From the NCBI RefSeq assembly GCF_000219625.1, contig NC_018218.1, positions 3,472,001-3,536,000 on the forward strand: a stretch of DNA of 64,000 nucleotides. Direction: 5' to 3'. The stretch's first letter is position 1; the number at the start of each line of letters is the position of its first letter. This document shows positions 24,586-35,168 of the stretch, in pieces. The notes under the pieces were generated by a model that was not told the origin of the DNA, searched no databases, and saw only the letters and a list, made by a program, of their open reading frames with translations. A program made the translations under genes and the position numbers. The DNA comes from Zymoseptoria tritici IPO323. Taxonomy: Eukaryota > Ascomycota > Dothideomycetes > Mycosphaerellales > Mycosphaerellaceae.

Positions 24586-25011
24586 TCATTCCGCTTGCAG
24601 CGAAATTTCCGCTCCCATGGGTTCTGGACGATGTTGAAAGAGCATCTTGTAGTACACGATTTCCGTCACCTCTACCACGTCTTGTGGAGCAGTAGGATCA
24701 GCCGGCCGTCGCATGACAGCAACTGGCTTGCTCAGCTTCTTGACTTCGCCGGCCATCCGCTGGTGCTTTCCAATGAAAAGAAAGACGCGTTTGCCATCCC
24801 AGTCTGAGTTCTCCCCGTGTTCTGCCGCTGGAAAGACAAGACGTCCCAGGCTCAGCGCCTGCACCGCACCGCTTTCTTGCTCCTCGCTCAATACACTGCC
24901 CTGTAGTTCCACGATTGCGAGGCCGGAAGGGGTCTCCAGAAGTTGTGGAAGAGGATTGTCCACGGCAGTATTGCTGCTCGGCTCAGAACGTCGAACAGAT
25001 ATCGTAGGCAT
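24586..25011 (-). CDS. CTF8: Ctf8, subunit of the Ctf18 alternative clamp loader
   Basis: A single exon of 141 residues, close to the family's usual size (120-150). The diagnostic core is visible: LGRLVFPA, then GKRVFLFIGKHQRMAGEVKKLSKPVAVM, and near the C-terminus VTEIVYYKMLFQHRPEPM. Ctf8 joins Dcc1 and Ctf18 in an RFC-like complex. That complex loads PCNA, supports sister-chromatid cohesion and acts in replication checkpoint signalling in the nucleus. The N-terminal 30 residues are Ser/Pro-rich and probably disordered. It diverges from the tryptophan synthase gene across a 458-bp shared promoter. Assignment rests on the GKHQRM-GEVKKL block, which is highly specific for the family. Confidence 0.88.
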   Translation of the reverse strand: MPTISVRRSEPSSNTAVDNPLPQLLETPSGLAIVELQGSVLSEEQESGAVQALSLGRLVFPAAEHGENSDWDGKRVFLFIGKHQRMAGEVKKLSKPVAVMRRPADPTAPQDVVEVTEIVYYKMLFQHRPEPMGAEISLQAE

Positions 25012-25469
25012 GTTTGCGATGTGTCGTGGTCCACAGAAAGTTCAGTGCTCGCAGCGATAGCGCACTTGAAGTTTTGTGTTTTGTTGCTTGCGATTGGAGA
25101 AGGAAGTGCTCAAGGGGCACTGAAGTTGCCAACGGACCGTCAATTTCGAGAGTGTCCCGACTGTCCTTTGATAAACGCACTCCGTCCGCGACACCGGTCA
25201 GACTGTCGATGCTATATGCCAACCGACGCGTGCTGTGAGAGACGGACGTGTTCGAGATGCTATTTCGGACCCCTGCTTTGCGGGGCGATCTGGAACGAGA
25301 ATGACGCTTGTGAATTTTGAAGACTCACATCTGGCCATTGACTCAAGTTTCGACCTCGACGAACAAAGAGTTTCCTATTTACAACCACCCTTTCGACCAA
25401 CGTTTCTCCGACACAACACACATCGCAGTATATACTTCACCTCAATCTGCTGCATCGACTCAATCCATC
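25012..25469. promoter_or_regulatory. Divergent promoter CTF8 / TRP5
   Basis: 458 bp between divergent starts. The right half must drive tryptophan synthase and contains a perfect TGACTCA site (separate entry). The TRP5-coding frame is open upstream back to 25317 without an ATG, so 25470 is the first usable start. Confidence 0.5.
25339..25345 (+). promoter_or_regulatory. Gcn4/CpcA-type site (TGACTCA)
   Basis: Perfect palindromic TGACTCA 125 bp upstream of the tryptophan synthase start. This is the established binding site of the bZIP regulator of amino-acid starvation (Gcn4 in yeast, CpcA/Cpc-1 in filamentous fungi), and tryptophan genes are classic targets. A 7-bp match can arise by chance, but position and gene make function likely. 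Confidence 0.6.
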
Positions 25470-27767
25470 ATGGAAGGCATCAAAGCGGCGTATGCTCGCG
25501 CAAAGAGTGAGGGCAGACCAGCCCTCGTCACATACACCACAGCGGGCTACCCTTCGATCGAAGAGACGCCCGATATCCTCCTGTCTATGGAAGCTGGAGG
25601 CTCGGATATCATCGAACTCGGCACACCATTCACCGATCCAATTGCTGACGGTCCCACAATCCAAACTGCAAACACCATCGCACTCAAGAACGGAACCTCA
25701 ACGACTTCATGTCTGAACATTGTGAAGGAAGCACGACGTCGGGGACTGAAAGCTCCAGTGATTTTCATGGGATACTACAACCCTCTGCTGGCATATGGTG
25801 AGGAGCGCATGCTACAAGATGCAAAAGCGGCTGGTGTGAATGGTTTCATCATGGTCGATCTGCCGCCGGAGGAAGCTGTCCGATTCAGGCAGCATTGCAC
25901 AAATTACGGCCTCTCATACGTCCCATTGATCGCTCCTGCGACCAGCGAGAAGCGAATGAAGACACTCTGTAGTATCGCGGATTCCATGATCTATGTCGTG
26001 TCGAGGATGGGAGTTACTGGTGCTACCGGAGCATTGAGCTCAGGGCTACCTGATCTTCTGGAGAAAGTACACAGGTATTCTGGCGATGTGGCTGCGGCAG
26101 TCGGCTTCGGTGTGAGCACGCGAGAGCACTTTGTAGAGGTCGGCAAGGTGGCCGAAGGTGTGGTCATTGGCAGTCAGATCATCAACACCATCAAGAACGC
26201 ACCAGAAGGGGAGGGGGCAAAGGCGGTGGAGGAGTACTGCCATAGCATCACCACACGACGCAATCCTCGTGCATCACCAACCAATGGACATTCGAATGGA
26301 ACAGTGAATGGGAACGGCGTCTCGACTGATGCGAACCCCAACGGCGACGGCAGTGGCTGGATCACACGAACCAACGCGGAAGCACCAAAAACTATCTCAA
26401 CAGCAGATCCAACAAAGCAGCCTGCGAGCGAGAGCGATCCGTCGAATGGCACTGTACATGTTGATGCCGTCGTCAAAGGTGGTGAGGGTCCCGGCCTAGC
26501 AGACCAGCTAGAGGCGCTGAATACCGATGAGAAGGATCCGGAATTGATGCCATCCCGGTTTGGACAGTTCGGAGGTCAATATGTTCCGGAGTCACTGATG
26601 GACTGTCTCGCCCAGCTTGAACAAGGTTTCCACGACGCAATCAACGACCCGAAATTCTGGGAGGAGTTCAGATCGTACTATCCATACATGAGCCGACCGT
26701 CATCACTCCACAAAGCCTCTCGCCTTACAGATTCTCTTCGAAAGGACAGCAAGCAAGGTCTCGGTGCCAATATCTACCTCAAACGTGAGGATCTCAACCA
26801 CACCGGATCCCACAAGATCAACAACGCCATGGGCCAAGTCCTCATCGCCCGCCGCCTCGGAAAGGAAGAAATCATTGCCGAGACTGGTGCCGGTCAACAC
26901 GGCGTCGCAACAGCCACCGTCTGCGCTCTCTTCGGCATGAAGTGCACAATCTACATGGGCGCTGAGGACGTTCGCCGGCAAGCGCTGAATGTCTTCCGCA
27001 TCAAACTCCTCGGCGCCTCCGTCGTGGCCGTCGAAGCCGGCTCCCGCACTCTCCGCGACGCCGTCAACGAAGCCATGCGGAAATGGGTCGAGAAGCTCGA
27101 CACGACTCACTATATCATCGGCTCCGCCATCGGTCCTCACCCGTTCCCAACCATCGTTCGCACATTCCAGTCTGTCATCGGCCAGGAGACCAAGCAACAA
27201 ATGGCCGACCTCACCGGGCGCCTTCCCGACGTCGTCGTGGCCTGCGTAGGAGGCGGCAGCAACGCTACCGGCATGTTCCATCCCTTCTCCAAAGATCCGT
27301 CCGTCAAACTCCTCGGCGTGGAAGCCGGCGGCGATGGCATCGACACAGACCGCCACTCGGCGACTCTCAGCGGTGGTAAACCTGGTGTGCTCCACGGTGT
27401 GCGGACGTACATTCTGCAAAACGCCGAGGGTCAGGTCACAGAGACGCACTCCGTGTCCGCTGGTCTGGACTACCCTGGTGTGGGACCAGAACTTGCCGGC
27501 TGGAAAGACAGCGAGAGAGCGAAGTTCATCGCGGCGACGGACGCGGAGGCATTCATCGGGTTCCGGACGCTGTCGGAGTTGGAGGGCATCATTCCTGCGT
27601 TGGAGACGAGTCATGCGATTTTCGGCGCGGTGGAACTTGCGAAGACGTTGCCGGAGGATCAGAATATTGTGATCTGTCTTTCCGGCAGAGGTGATAAGGA
27701 TGTTCAGGAAGTGGCGGAGGAGTTGCCCAGGATCGGACCCAAGATTGGCTGGGATTTGAGGTTTTAG
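25470..27767 (+). CDS. TRP5: Bifunctional tryptophan synthase (alpha-beta fusion)
   Basis: An intronless gene of 765 residues. Residues 1-250 are the alpha TIM barrel: [28 protein letters not shown]. The catalytic Glu sits in [16 protein letters not shown], where the second catalytic Asp is also present, and [10 protein letters not shown] follows. Residues 260-345 form a long Asn/Gly/Ser/Thr/Pro-rich linker ([17 protein letters not shown] composition). The beta domain then starts at [18 protein letters not shown]. It holds the PLP lysine in [10 protein letters not shown], the [10 protein letters not shown] loop and the PLP-phosphate loop [10 protein letters not shown]. It converts indole-3-glycerol phosphate plus serine to tryptophan with internal channelling of indole, in the cytosol. 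The alpha-then-beta order is the fungal arrangement. Slightly longer than usual because of the linker. Confidence 0.97.
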   Translation: MEGIKAAYARAKSEGRPALVTYTTAGYPSIEETPDILLSMEAGGSDIIELGTPFTDPIADGPTIQTANTIALKNGTSTTSCLNIVKEARRRGLKAPVIFMGYYNPLLAYGEERMLQDAKAAGVNGFIMVDLPPEEAVRFRQHCTNYGLSYVPLIAPATSEKRMKTLCSIADSMIYVVSRMGVTGATGALSSGLPDLLEKVHRYSGDVAAAVGFGVSTREHFVEVGKVAEGVVIGSQIINTIKNAPEGEGAKAVEEYCHSITTRRNPRASPTNGHSNGTVNGNGVSTDANPNGDGSGWITRTNAEAPKTISTADPTKQPASESDPSNGTVHVDAVVKGGEGPGLADQLEALNTDEKDPELMPSRFGQFGGQYVPESLMDCLAQLEQGFHDAINDPKFWEEFRSYYPYMSRPSSLHKASRLTDSLRKDSKQGLGANIYLKREDLNHTGSHKINNAMGQVLIARRLGKEEIIAETGAGQHGVATATVCALFGMKCTIYMGAEDVRRQALNVFRIKLLGASVVAVEAGSRTLRDAVNEAMRKWVEKLDTTHYIIGSAIGPHPFPTIVRTFQSVIGQETKQQMADLTGRLPDVVVACVGGGSNATGMFHPFSKDPSVKLLGVEAGGDGIDTDRHSATLSGGKPGVLHGVRTYILQNAEGQVTETHSVSAGLDYPGVGPELAGWKDSERAKFIAATDAEAFIGFRTLSELEGIIPALETSHAIFGAVELAKTLPEDQNIVICLSGRGDKDVQEVAEELPRIGPKIGWDLRF

Positions 27768-28040
27768 AGCGGTGGGAAGCAAAATGGAGTTCATGGAAAA
27801 TGGGACGGGTAACGGGTTACATGGGGTGATGTTCTGGATGGATCTGTCTGCTCTGGGTATACTGGGATAAGTCATGTCGCTCGTTCTGGCGCTTCGCCTT
27901 CTTCTTCATCGCAATGCTTCGCTTACACTGCGAGCCAATATTTTTAATAAAAAGCCAATTTCATCAGGTCCCCTTCGGACTCGAGGACACGCGTACCACC
28001 AAGCACCTCTCCCCGCCACGGGCCAAGCTGCTCTGGCTCG

Positions 28041-29565
28041 TTACTTCTTCTCTCCTCCCTTGAAAATGTACCAGAATTGATTGATGAAGCAGAAAGAATG
28101 CTCATGGGCATTGAGCTGCACAGGGATGGGCACCAGTCCGCGCCACTTATTCATCTCTGGGCGCAGCAGAAATTTCGCAGGAAGGCTGTCGAGCTCCTCG
28201 GCGTCTCTCGCGGCTTCATGCGCGGTGAAACTCGTGCACAGAGTCAGAGTGCCGGAGTCCACGAGATGTCTCGTGGTCGGAGCCCATGTTCCCTGGAGCA
28301 AGCCGCCGCCGAAGCCCACTGAAAGTAGTCTTCTGCCGGTGTGGAAGAGTACTGCGAGATCTGGTTGGCGATAGGCGGACGTTTGGACATAATCGTGATA
28401 CGTGCTCGTGAACTCGGAGAACGTGTACGTGCGGCCCCGAGTGGTACAAGAAGCACAAATGGGGACGTTGTTGGTGTTTCCGGCGCCCACTCTGACCGGT
28501 AACTCGAGACCACCGAAAATGACCTTCAACCGCTTCAGGCCTGGAAGGAGGTGCAGGAGGTCTTCGAAAATGGCGCCTCGGCTGTGCTCGCGGACAGTGG
28601 CACCGACGATGTGTAGCAGCAGCTCTTCCTTCTCCAACAGATCTGGCATGGCAAACTCCAAGGCTGCGAGTATGGTCATGGAAAAGGTCGAGCTGTCGGT
28701 CGCCATGACCGGCGTGATCTCCTCGTCGAACACCACACTCTTGTCATGGTCGAGCGGCACTTCTTGCAAGAACTTCTCCCATCCACCGTATGTCTCGAGC
28801 GACTGGTATTGTCCGGTCTCCCGAGGGGTAGAGACGATGGACCGGACCATCGGGGAGTTGTTGCGCTTATAAAGTATGTCAGAGTGGAGTTCCACGTCCG
28901 TCACCAGCCGGTACATCCTGCAAAGACTTTCGGAATGGTCCTTCGAGCATTTGGAGCAGGTCGCCACGTATTTGCACGTCTTGCAGGTAGTGAAGGATAA
29001 TCCTTTCAAGAAGAGCTGAGACCTGGTCTGGTGACAGCCGATACAGCATGGCTGTCCCTCTACAATGCTTAGGAAGTCCTGGAACTGACTGTCACCGAGG
29101 GCTTTTATGGCGTTGAGCTCGGCCTCTCCGTAGGTACCCGGGCCGGTCTTGACATGCTGTGGAAGGTCAGCACGAGATATGTCGTGATGTCGGTGTAATG
29201 ATGTAGCTGTACTCGCGTACAGCTGTATCATGACAGAAGAAATTACTTGCCAGTGATCTCTCGTACTCTATTCAGGTCAACTCCTGCTTTTCATCTCGCA
29301 GGTCCCTCTCGTTGACCGCTTTCAACGCTTTGCACGTGCCTCGATGGCCTTTCTTCCAATCCAGTTTTTGACATTCTTTTGAGCAGTAGTGAACGAGCTG
29401 GCAGCCACTACAGCGAAGAAGCTTCGGCAGATGAGTGTGACATCTGAAGCATTGATAGCCGCGAATGGCGAGGAGTGTGCAGTTGCCCGACGTGTTACGT
29501 TTGACGGACTTCTCGGGCTTGGTAGGCGCTGAAGAGACGACCGTGATGATAGAAGGCGCCATCAT
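28041..29565 (-). CDS. MYND zinc-finger protein with Mss51-like C-terminal domain
   Basis: The first exon starts at 29565 (MMAPSIITVV) and encodes a complete MYND finger: CFRC, CSGC, YCSKEC, then H and C in GHRGTC. The second part is open from 29231 to the stop at 28041. It carries a further Cys-rich motif (CCIGCHQTRS, CKTCKYVATCSKC) and a C-terminal region ending NQFWYIFKGGEKK. MYND followed by this domain is the Mss51-like plan, linked in yeast to COX1 expression and in other fungi to unassigned roles. My best join is 29317|29156, phase 0, using a weak GTCAAC donor and a good GCTGAC/CACAG acceptor. The first exon otherwise runs into TGA at 29272-29274. The junction is uncertain, and a frameshift or two separate genes remain possible. 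Confidence 0.55.
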
Positions 29566-30174
29566 GTGAAGTCTGTGGACACGTCCGGGAATGAGGAATG
29601 TGCGAAGGACGAAATTGATGAAGCTGGGAAAACTTCCGCAAGGCAAACGCGACGAGCTCTCTTCGTTTGCACATGACAAAACATTTAGATCCCGCCGATT
29701 TCCCGTCCCGTCTACACGAGATCCCGAAAGGGAAGGAGCGCTGCCTCCTAAGGTAGTGCCCTTTCGAGCCACACCACATTTGAGGTCTTGATTCCATTCT
29801 CACTTCCACCTTGTCCTCAGCTCCTCGGCTGCACGATTAATTTGAGACATGTCATAATGATATGAAGCTGAGAGCGATGTTCCGACTTCGATGATATCTC
29901 ACTTCATTTTGGTTTTGCTAATACTGTACAATGCCATTGTTCTGTCTCAAGTCCATCTGCGCCCATATCGTTCCCGTAGCACACCCAGTCGCAAGCATGC
30001 TAGCAATCATAGACAAAGCACCTCATGCCCGTAGCAAGAAACTCTCGATCAAAACAGAAAACATCATGCCAAGTTCAAACTCCCGTAACGCCATGCTACT
30101 CAGTCAGGAGAGCGAGATAAACGCCCTGCTCGGCAAAGCCAGTACCCATGCGCGCCCCTTTCCGAATGAGTCGC
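29566..30174. other. Gap between tandem minus-strand genes
   Basis: 609 bp upstream of the MYND gene and downstream of the membrane-protein gene. It holds the MYND promoter. No gene or repeat is recognised. Confidence 0.4.
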
Positions 30175-31059
30175 TCAAGCGCAAGCCTCTCCCGGCACAC
30201 CACACCATCCTGCTACTCGGGTCGCAGTCCCGACAATTATGGGACCTGGAGCCGGTTCTTCTGGAGGCGGTGGTGGAGGTGCGGTAGTCGCTGGTGGTGG
30301 TGGTGGAGGTGCCCCACTCGTGGTTGTTGATGTAGATGTAGAGGTAGGAGTGGCTGAGGTCGAAGTGCTTGTTGCAGCGGCACTGGGAGGAGGAGAGGGT
30401 GTCGTCGGAGCGATGATGGGAGTCTCAAATGGAATGGCCGAAACGGTCTCTTCGCTGCTGGTGACCACCACCATGGCTGTCGAAGTCAGAGTCACAACCG
30501 CCATCTCTGTGCTGGTCGTTGGCTGAGTCGTGGGCGCAATGACCACCACCTTAGTCGACGTCCTTGGTGCCGTCGCAGAGAGGTACACCGTAGTGGTATA
30601 CGGGTGCCAAGTCACAGTCGTTCCTTCAGACCGAATCTGCATGTCGCTCATCTGCTGCGTAGCGTTAGTCCAGCTGCGCTTCTCCCATTGCATGACTTGA
30701 GGAAAGGTGTCAAGAGGGAGATAGGGGCGGAGGGGGCGATGTACTTTGTAGGCGCAGTCGGATTTGGACTTGAGACCGAGAGCGAGGCCTGTACCTGCTC
30801 CAATGACGAAGAGGATGAAGCAGATCACGAAGAGGCCTTTGAGGATGAGGCGTCGACGGTTGGGGTTGGTCTTGGACGATGTCGAGATGGGAGATGTGTT
30901 GGTGAGAGGCTCAGGATCGGCGAAGCTGCGGAGGTTGCTGTTGAGATGCTCCTCGTAGGTTGGAAGGAAAGCAGCGCTGTTGCTGTTGTAGGCAGGATGA
31001 GGTGGTTGAGGAGAGTCGTTGCTGAGGCCTGCACCTTTCTCGAGATCGGTGGTCGTCAT
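30175..31059 (-). CDS. Single-pass Ser/Thr/Pro-rich membrane protein with pheromone-like C-terminus
   Basis: One exon of 294 residues. Residues 1-70 are hydrophilic and end in NRRR. Residues 71-96 form one strong membrane segment (LILKGLFVICFILFVIGAG). There is no cleavable signal peptide, so a type II topology (C-terminus outside or luminal) is likely. Residues 130-275 are extremely Thr/Ser/Pro-rich with VVV and PPPPPP runs, a mucin-like stalk that should be O-mannosylated. The last ten residues, WCGVPGEACA, have the Trp-Cys-x3-Gly-x2-Cys spacing of ascomycete alpha-factor-like peptides. No family is recognised. A wall-stress-sensor-like or simply wall-anchored role is possible, but sensors usually have the opposite order. 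The function is unknown. Confidence 0.6.
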   Translation of the reverse strand: MTTTDLEKGAGLSNDSPQPPHPAYNSNSAAFLPTYEEHLNSNLRSFADPEPLTNTSPISTSSKTNPNRRRLILKGLFVICFILFVIGAGTGLALGLKSKSDCAYKVHRPLRPYLPLDTFPQVMQWEKRSWTNATQQMSDMQIRSEGTTVTWHPYTTTVYLSATAPRTSTKVVVIAPTTQPTTSTEMAVVTLTSTAMVVVTSSEETVSAIPFETPIIAPTTPSPPPSAAATSTSTSATPTSTSTSTTTSGAPPPPPPATTAPPPPPPEEPAPGPIIVGTATRVAGWCGVPGEACA

Positions 31060-32332
31060 CTTGACGATTGTGTGGTTGTTGAGGTTTTGTTTCGAATGGT
31101 CTTTGCTTCTTTCAATGTTGAAGAGTGTTGATTGTGGGAGAAGTTTGGGTTGCTGGTTGGATGAAGACTGAGGGAATGAGGAAGAGGAAGTGGATGAAAC
31201 AAAAGTCGATACTTAACAGACCTGCCATTTCGTGTCGGCTTATTGACAAAAGCGTTGTGAATAGCGAGAATCGAGAAAGGTGTTGTGTGTTTTTGTGTCA
31301 ATAAGAAAAGTTTATTGTCGATTTTGATGCTGAGGCATATATGCTGGCAAGTGAATGTTAAGGGATTGAAGTGCGAGGAGGTGTCGAAGCGTGACTTGAC
31401 TGACGGAGGTCACTGTGGAGATATCGTGGTACCAGTACTCCCATGTTGAATACAGTCATTCCACAAGACTTCCATTGAGGTTTGTGGTGCGTGTGTGAAG
31501 AGAGGTCAACGGACGGGCGAGGGGCTCAAGGGGTGGAAGTTGGAGAGACGGAGCTCCGCTGTCGTCGAATGTGGAGCCGAGCGGGAGCGGCCGTTATTGA
31601 TGCCTTGTGGCCTTGGGAAGGAACAACCTTGAAGAGCATTGTCCGTTTTGTCTTGGACAAAACAAGGATCAGCGACAAGGACTCGACCAGAAGAACGATG
31701 CCGGGGGAGAAGTGGTCTTGGTCTTGGTCTTGGTCTTGAGTTCAAGATGCGGTGATGATGACTCCGATGCCATCTCTCAGGCAGTGATGTTGTCTGCTGG
31801 TCTGCTGGACTGATGATAATTCGTATCGGCTTGGTAAGTTCACCTATTTCGGTTCAGCTCGCGTGAGGTGGGGGAAATGTCAACAGCTCGTCTCCATGGT
31901 CTCCAACTCAATCAACATCGGGACGGGAGAGCCAAGTGACACTTGCGCCTTCACGCTACGCTGAGCTGACCACCATCAACAACATGCCGCTCTCATAAGC
32001 TGAAGCGGTAGAGTCGGTCATGATTCACGATTCACGCGCGGATGATTACTCGTGCCAACCGCGTGAGGCTTCGTGCTGACAGGGTACATTAATTTCTGGT
32101 CCTGGAGAACTGGACGTATACCCCTGTGCCTTGGGGCGAAACCAACTCCAAGGTGCTATTATTACGCCCAAGATGGTGGCAAATCGTAGCAAAGATGGGC
32201 GTCCCGTCCAAGTTTCCTTTGATATGCTAAGGTAGTCATGAATATAGACGCTTGACTCCATTATTCAATACCGTGCTCGTTGTGAAGCTTTCCTCGTGGC
32301 ATACTGCAGCGCGTCGAGCTAAGGTTCACAGT
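31060..32332. other. Long divergent intergenic region
   Basis: 1273 bp between divergent starts of the membrane protein and the TBC protein. It contains a short (GTCTTG)4 repeat near 31716-31738 and no credible ORF. Both promoters lie here, and no specific site is claimed. Confidence 0.45.
31716..31738 (+). repeat. Short tandem repeat (GTCTTG)4
   Basis: Four consecutive GTCTTG hexamers in non-coding DNA, a small microsatellite. No function is implied. Confidence 0.7.
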
Positions 32333-35168
32333 ATGGCAACCGCCAGTGTCACAACCGCCCGTCCAGAAACTCCCTCCATCTCCATCACTTTCGACTCCGA
32401 GCACGACGTCCAATCCTCTCCGCCCACTTCTCCGCCACCACCTGAACCCCTTCGAAATCACGCTCCTGGAATACCAGACAGACGTCGTTCTCTCCGTCCC
32501 AAGGCCAACCGTTCGAGAGGTGGTCGGGACAGGGGATCTGGCGAGAAAAGAAGGAGCTCAGGCATTGCCAACTCTCTGGCCGAAATGGCCTCGGAGATGC
32601 GTGCAAAGGACAGCGCATCCTCTGACGATGAAGAGAAGGCTGTACGTGAATTCCTACCAGACAACAAAACGAATGGCGGATTGTTGACAGCTCCACAGGA
32701 CACATTCGAGGACGCCGCCGAGTCCACCCCGAGACCCTCCACCGCCCGTTCCCCCGATGCATCTCCGCGCACAGAGCCGATCGAGGAAGATGTGGACCCT
32801 ATCAAGAAGGATACAGAGTTGAAACCGCTTGAGGAGGTGGACCCTATCAAGAAGGATACAGAGTTGGAACCGCTTGAGGAGGTAGACACTGCGCAAAGTA
32901 TCGTGACCTCGCCGACACAAGAACCCGAACAAAGCTCCGGCCATTCCTCACCTACACCTCAGGCCGCACAGCGCTTGTCCGGTTCCTTCACTATCCCTTT
33001 CCCACCGCCGCCCTCCTCGGCCGAGAGGAAACTGTCCATGGAAAAGCGAAGCACTGGTGACCCAACAACGACTGCACCTCCAGCTCGAGGCGAAAACCTC
33101 GCGCGCAAGGCGTCGAGCGGTTTCGGAGCATTGTTCGGCAGAATGAACAGTATCAGGAAGCCGGCTCGGTCACCGTCGTCTGGTCCGAAGAACAACGAGA
33201 ACTTCAGCTTCGAGCGTCGCAATACAGCAACGTCAATGGCATCTGTCGATGTGAAGCCCAGTCTGCAGGATCAGTTCTCTCAGCTTCGTCGAAAGGAAGA
33301 GTTTGGAGCGGCAGAGACAAATGGCAATGCATTGCAAGAGGAAGACGAGGATGAAGGTGCGGAGACAAAGATACCTCAAAGTCCTACAAAGCACGAGAAC
33401 GAGGCACGGCCAAACAGGGCAGCATCAGATCCCAAGCTGCCGCCCGGAACGGCTTCAGGGATGACCGCCGGACCGGCGTTGGAACCACAAGAAGTCAATT
33501 GGGATCTATGGCAGCAGGTTGTGTACGAAGGTCCTACTGCAGTGGCCAGAACAAGCGGCGAAGAGCTCAAGCAGGCCATCAAAAATGGTATCCCACCAGC
33601 GATTCGAGGTGTCGTATGGCAGGTCCTGGCTGGAAGTAAGAACGAGGAGCTTGAGAATGTCTATCGTACGTTGAAAGCTAGAGGCTCGACGCCAGAGAAG
33701 CCCAAGCACGCTCGTTCTGGCTCGAACCTCACACTGAATGGACGAAGCTCGCCCACGAAGAGTAGTCGAGTAACTTCGGATGCCTCCAGCGACCACTCGG
33801 ATCGGTCAGCGAAGTCCAGCCTAGCCAGTCCCACATCGCCAACCGAGACGAACGCGGCAGAGGTCCAGACCAAACTACTCGAGGAGAAGAACAAACGAGA
33901 AACCGCCTCATTACAGAAGCTTGAGAAAGCCATCAAGCGTGACATGGGTTCCAGAACATCTTACAGCAAATACACGCAGTCGGCAGGCCTGCAAGACGGG
34001 CTCTTCGGAGTATGCAAAGCCTACGCGCTCTTCGACGAAGGCGTGGGGTACGCGCAAGGAATCAACTTCATCACTATGCCCCTCCTATTCAACATGAGCG
34101 AAGAGGAGACCTTCACCCTGCTCGTCCGCCTCATGAGCCATTTTGACCTCCGCAGCCTCTTCACCGCCGATATGCCTGGCCTGCACCTCCGACTCTACCA
34201 ATTCGAGCGCCTTCTCGAAGATTTTGAACCTGCAATCTACTGTCACCTTCGCCGTCGACAAGTCACACCACACCTCTACGCCACGCAGTGGTTCCTCACT
34301 CTTTTCGCCTACCGCTTCCCACTCCAGCTCGTTCTCCGCATCTACGACCTCATCCTCTCCGAAGGCCTCTCCGCCATCCTCAAATTCGGCATCGTCCTCA
34401 TGCAACGCAACCGCACCGCCCTTCTCGAAATGAAAGACATGTCCCAACTCACCAACTTCCTCAAAGACAAACTCTTTGACGTCTACATCGACAAATCACC
34501 CTCGGCTTCCTCTCTCCTCGATTCCGGCTTCTTCGGCTCCGTTTCCGGCGGCGCCGACAAGGAGGTCTACCGCGCCGACGACATTGTGCGCGACGCGTGC
34601 AGCATCCCCATCGATGAAGCCCTCCTCGCGACTTATACCGCGGAATGGGAAACCACCCAAAAAACCGACCGAGCCCGTGAAGTCGAGCTCGAGACTCTTC
34701 GCACCACCAACGCCTCCCTCACAATACAAGTCAAGACCCTCGAAGAGCGCAGCATGCAACACGACAACGAGCACGTAACCATCGCCCAGGACATCGTGCG
34801 CATCAAAGTGGAAAATGATGCACTTCAGGATGCAAAGGAGGCGTTGGAGTTCCGCGTGGAGGAGCTGCAGAAGCTGGTGGATCGACAGCCGGCGGAAGTG
34901 GAGGCCAAGTTGAAAGACGAGATGGAACGGATCATGGCGCGGAATATTGAGGTGCAAAATGAGAATCGGGCACTGAGGGAGGAAATGGATGAGACGGAGA
35001 TGGAGTTGGTCAATGTCAAGATGGGGTTTGCGCAGGTGAGTTTTCGTGGTCTCGAGATCGTGATGTTGGGTGAGAATGGTTTATTGACTGGTTTCCTAGC
35101 TGCAATCGGACCACGATTCGTTGAAGCAGAAGTGGCAGAGTGTTCAAGCCATGCTGAACGGGAAGTGA
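32333..35168 (+). CDS. TBC-domain Rab GTPase-activating protein, Gyp5-like
   Basis: Exons 32333-35035 and 35100-35168 give 923 residues. The second exon is short and ends MLNGK. The N-terminal 390 residues are Ser/Pro/Glu-rich and disordered, including two tandem copies of a 15-residue unit starting VDPIKKDTE. The TBC domain runs from about 415 to 700: NGIPPAIRGVVWQVLAG, the catalytic Arg in IKRDMGSRTSYSKY, and the Gln finger in GVGYAQGINFI. A coiled coil follows (about 780-920, heptad-rich LKDEMERIMARNIEVQNENR-like region). TBC plus C-terminal coiled coil is the plan of yeast Gyp5 and Gyl1. Gyp5 is a GAP for Ypt1/Sec4-type Rabs in ER-Golgi and polarized secretion. The Rab partner is inferred. 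Confidence 0.88.
32792..32881 (+). repeat. In-frame 45-bp tandem duplication in the TBC gene
   Basis: Units 32792-32836 and 32837-32881 are identical except for one base (AAA versus GAA, Lys to Glu). They encode VDPIKKDTELxPLEE twice in the disordered N-terminus. A third copy has decayed after EEVD. Near-identity suggests a recent duplication that may vary in copy number between strains. Confidence 0.9.

Noticed and set aside
26703..27875. 390-codon open frame antisense to the tryptophan synthase beta domain
   Set aside because: It is the mirror of a GC3-rich coding strand. It has no protein-family resemblance, while the plus strand is unmistakable tryptophan synthase.
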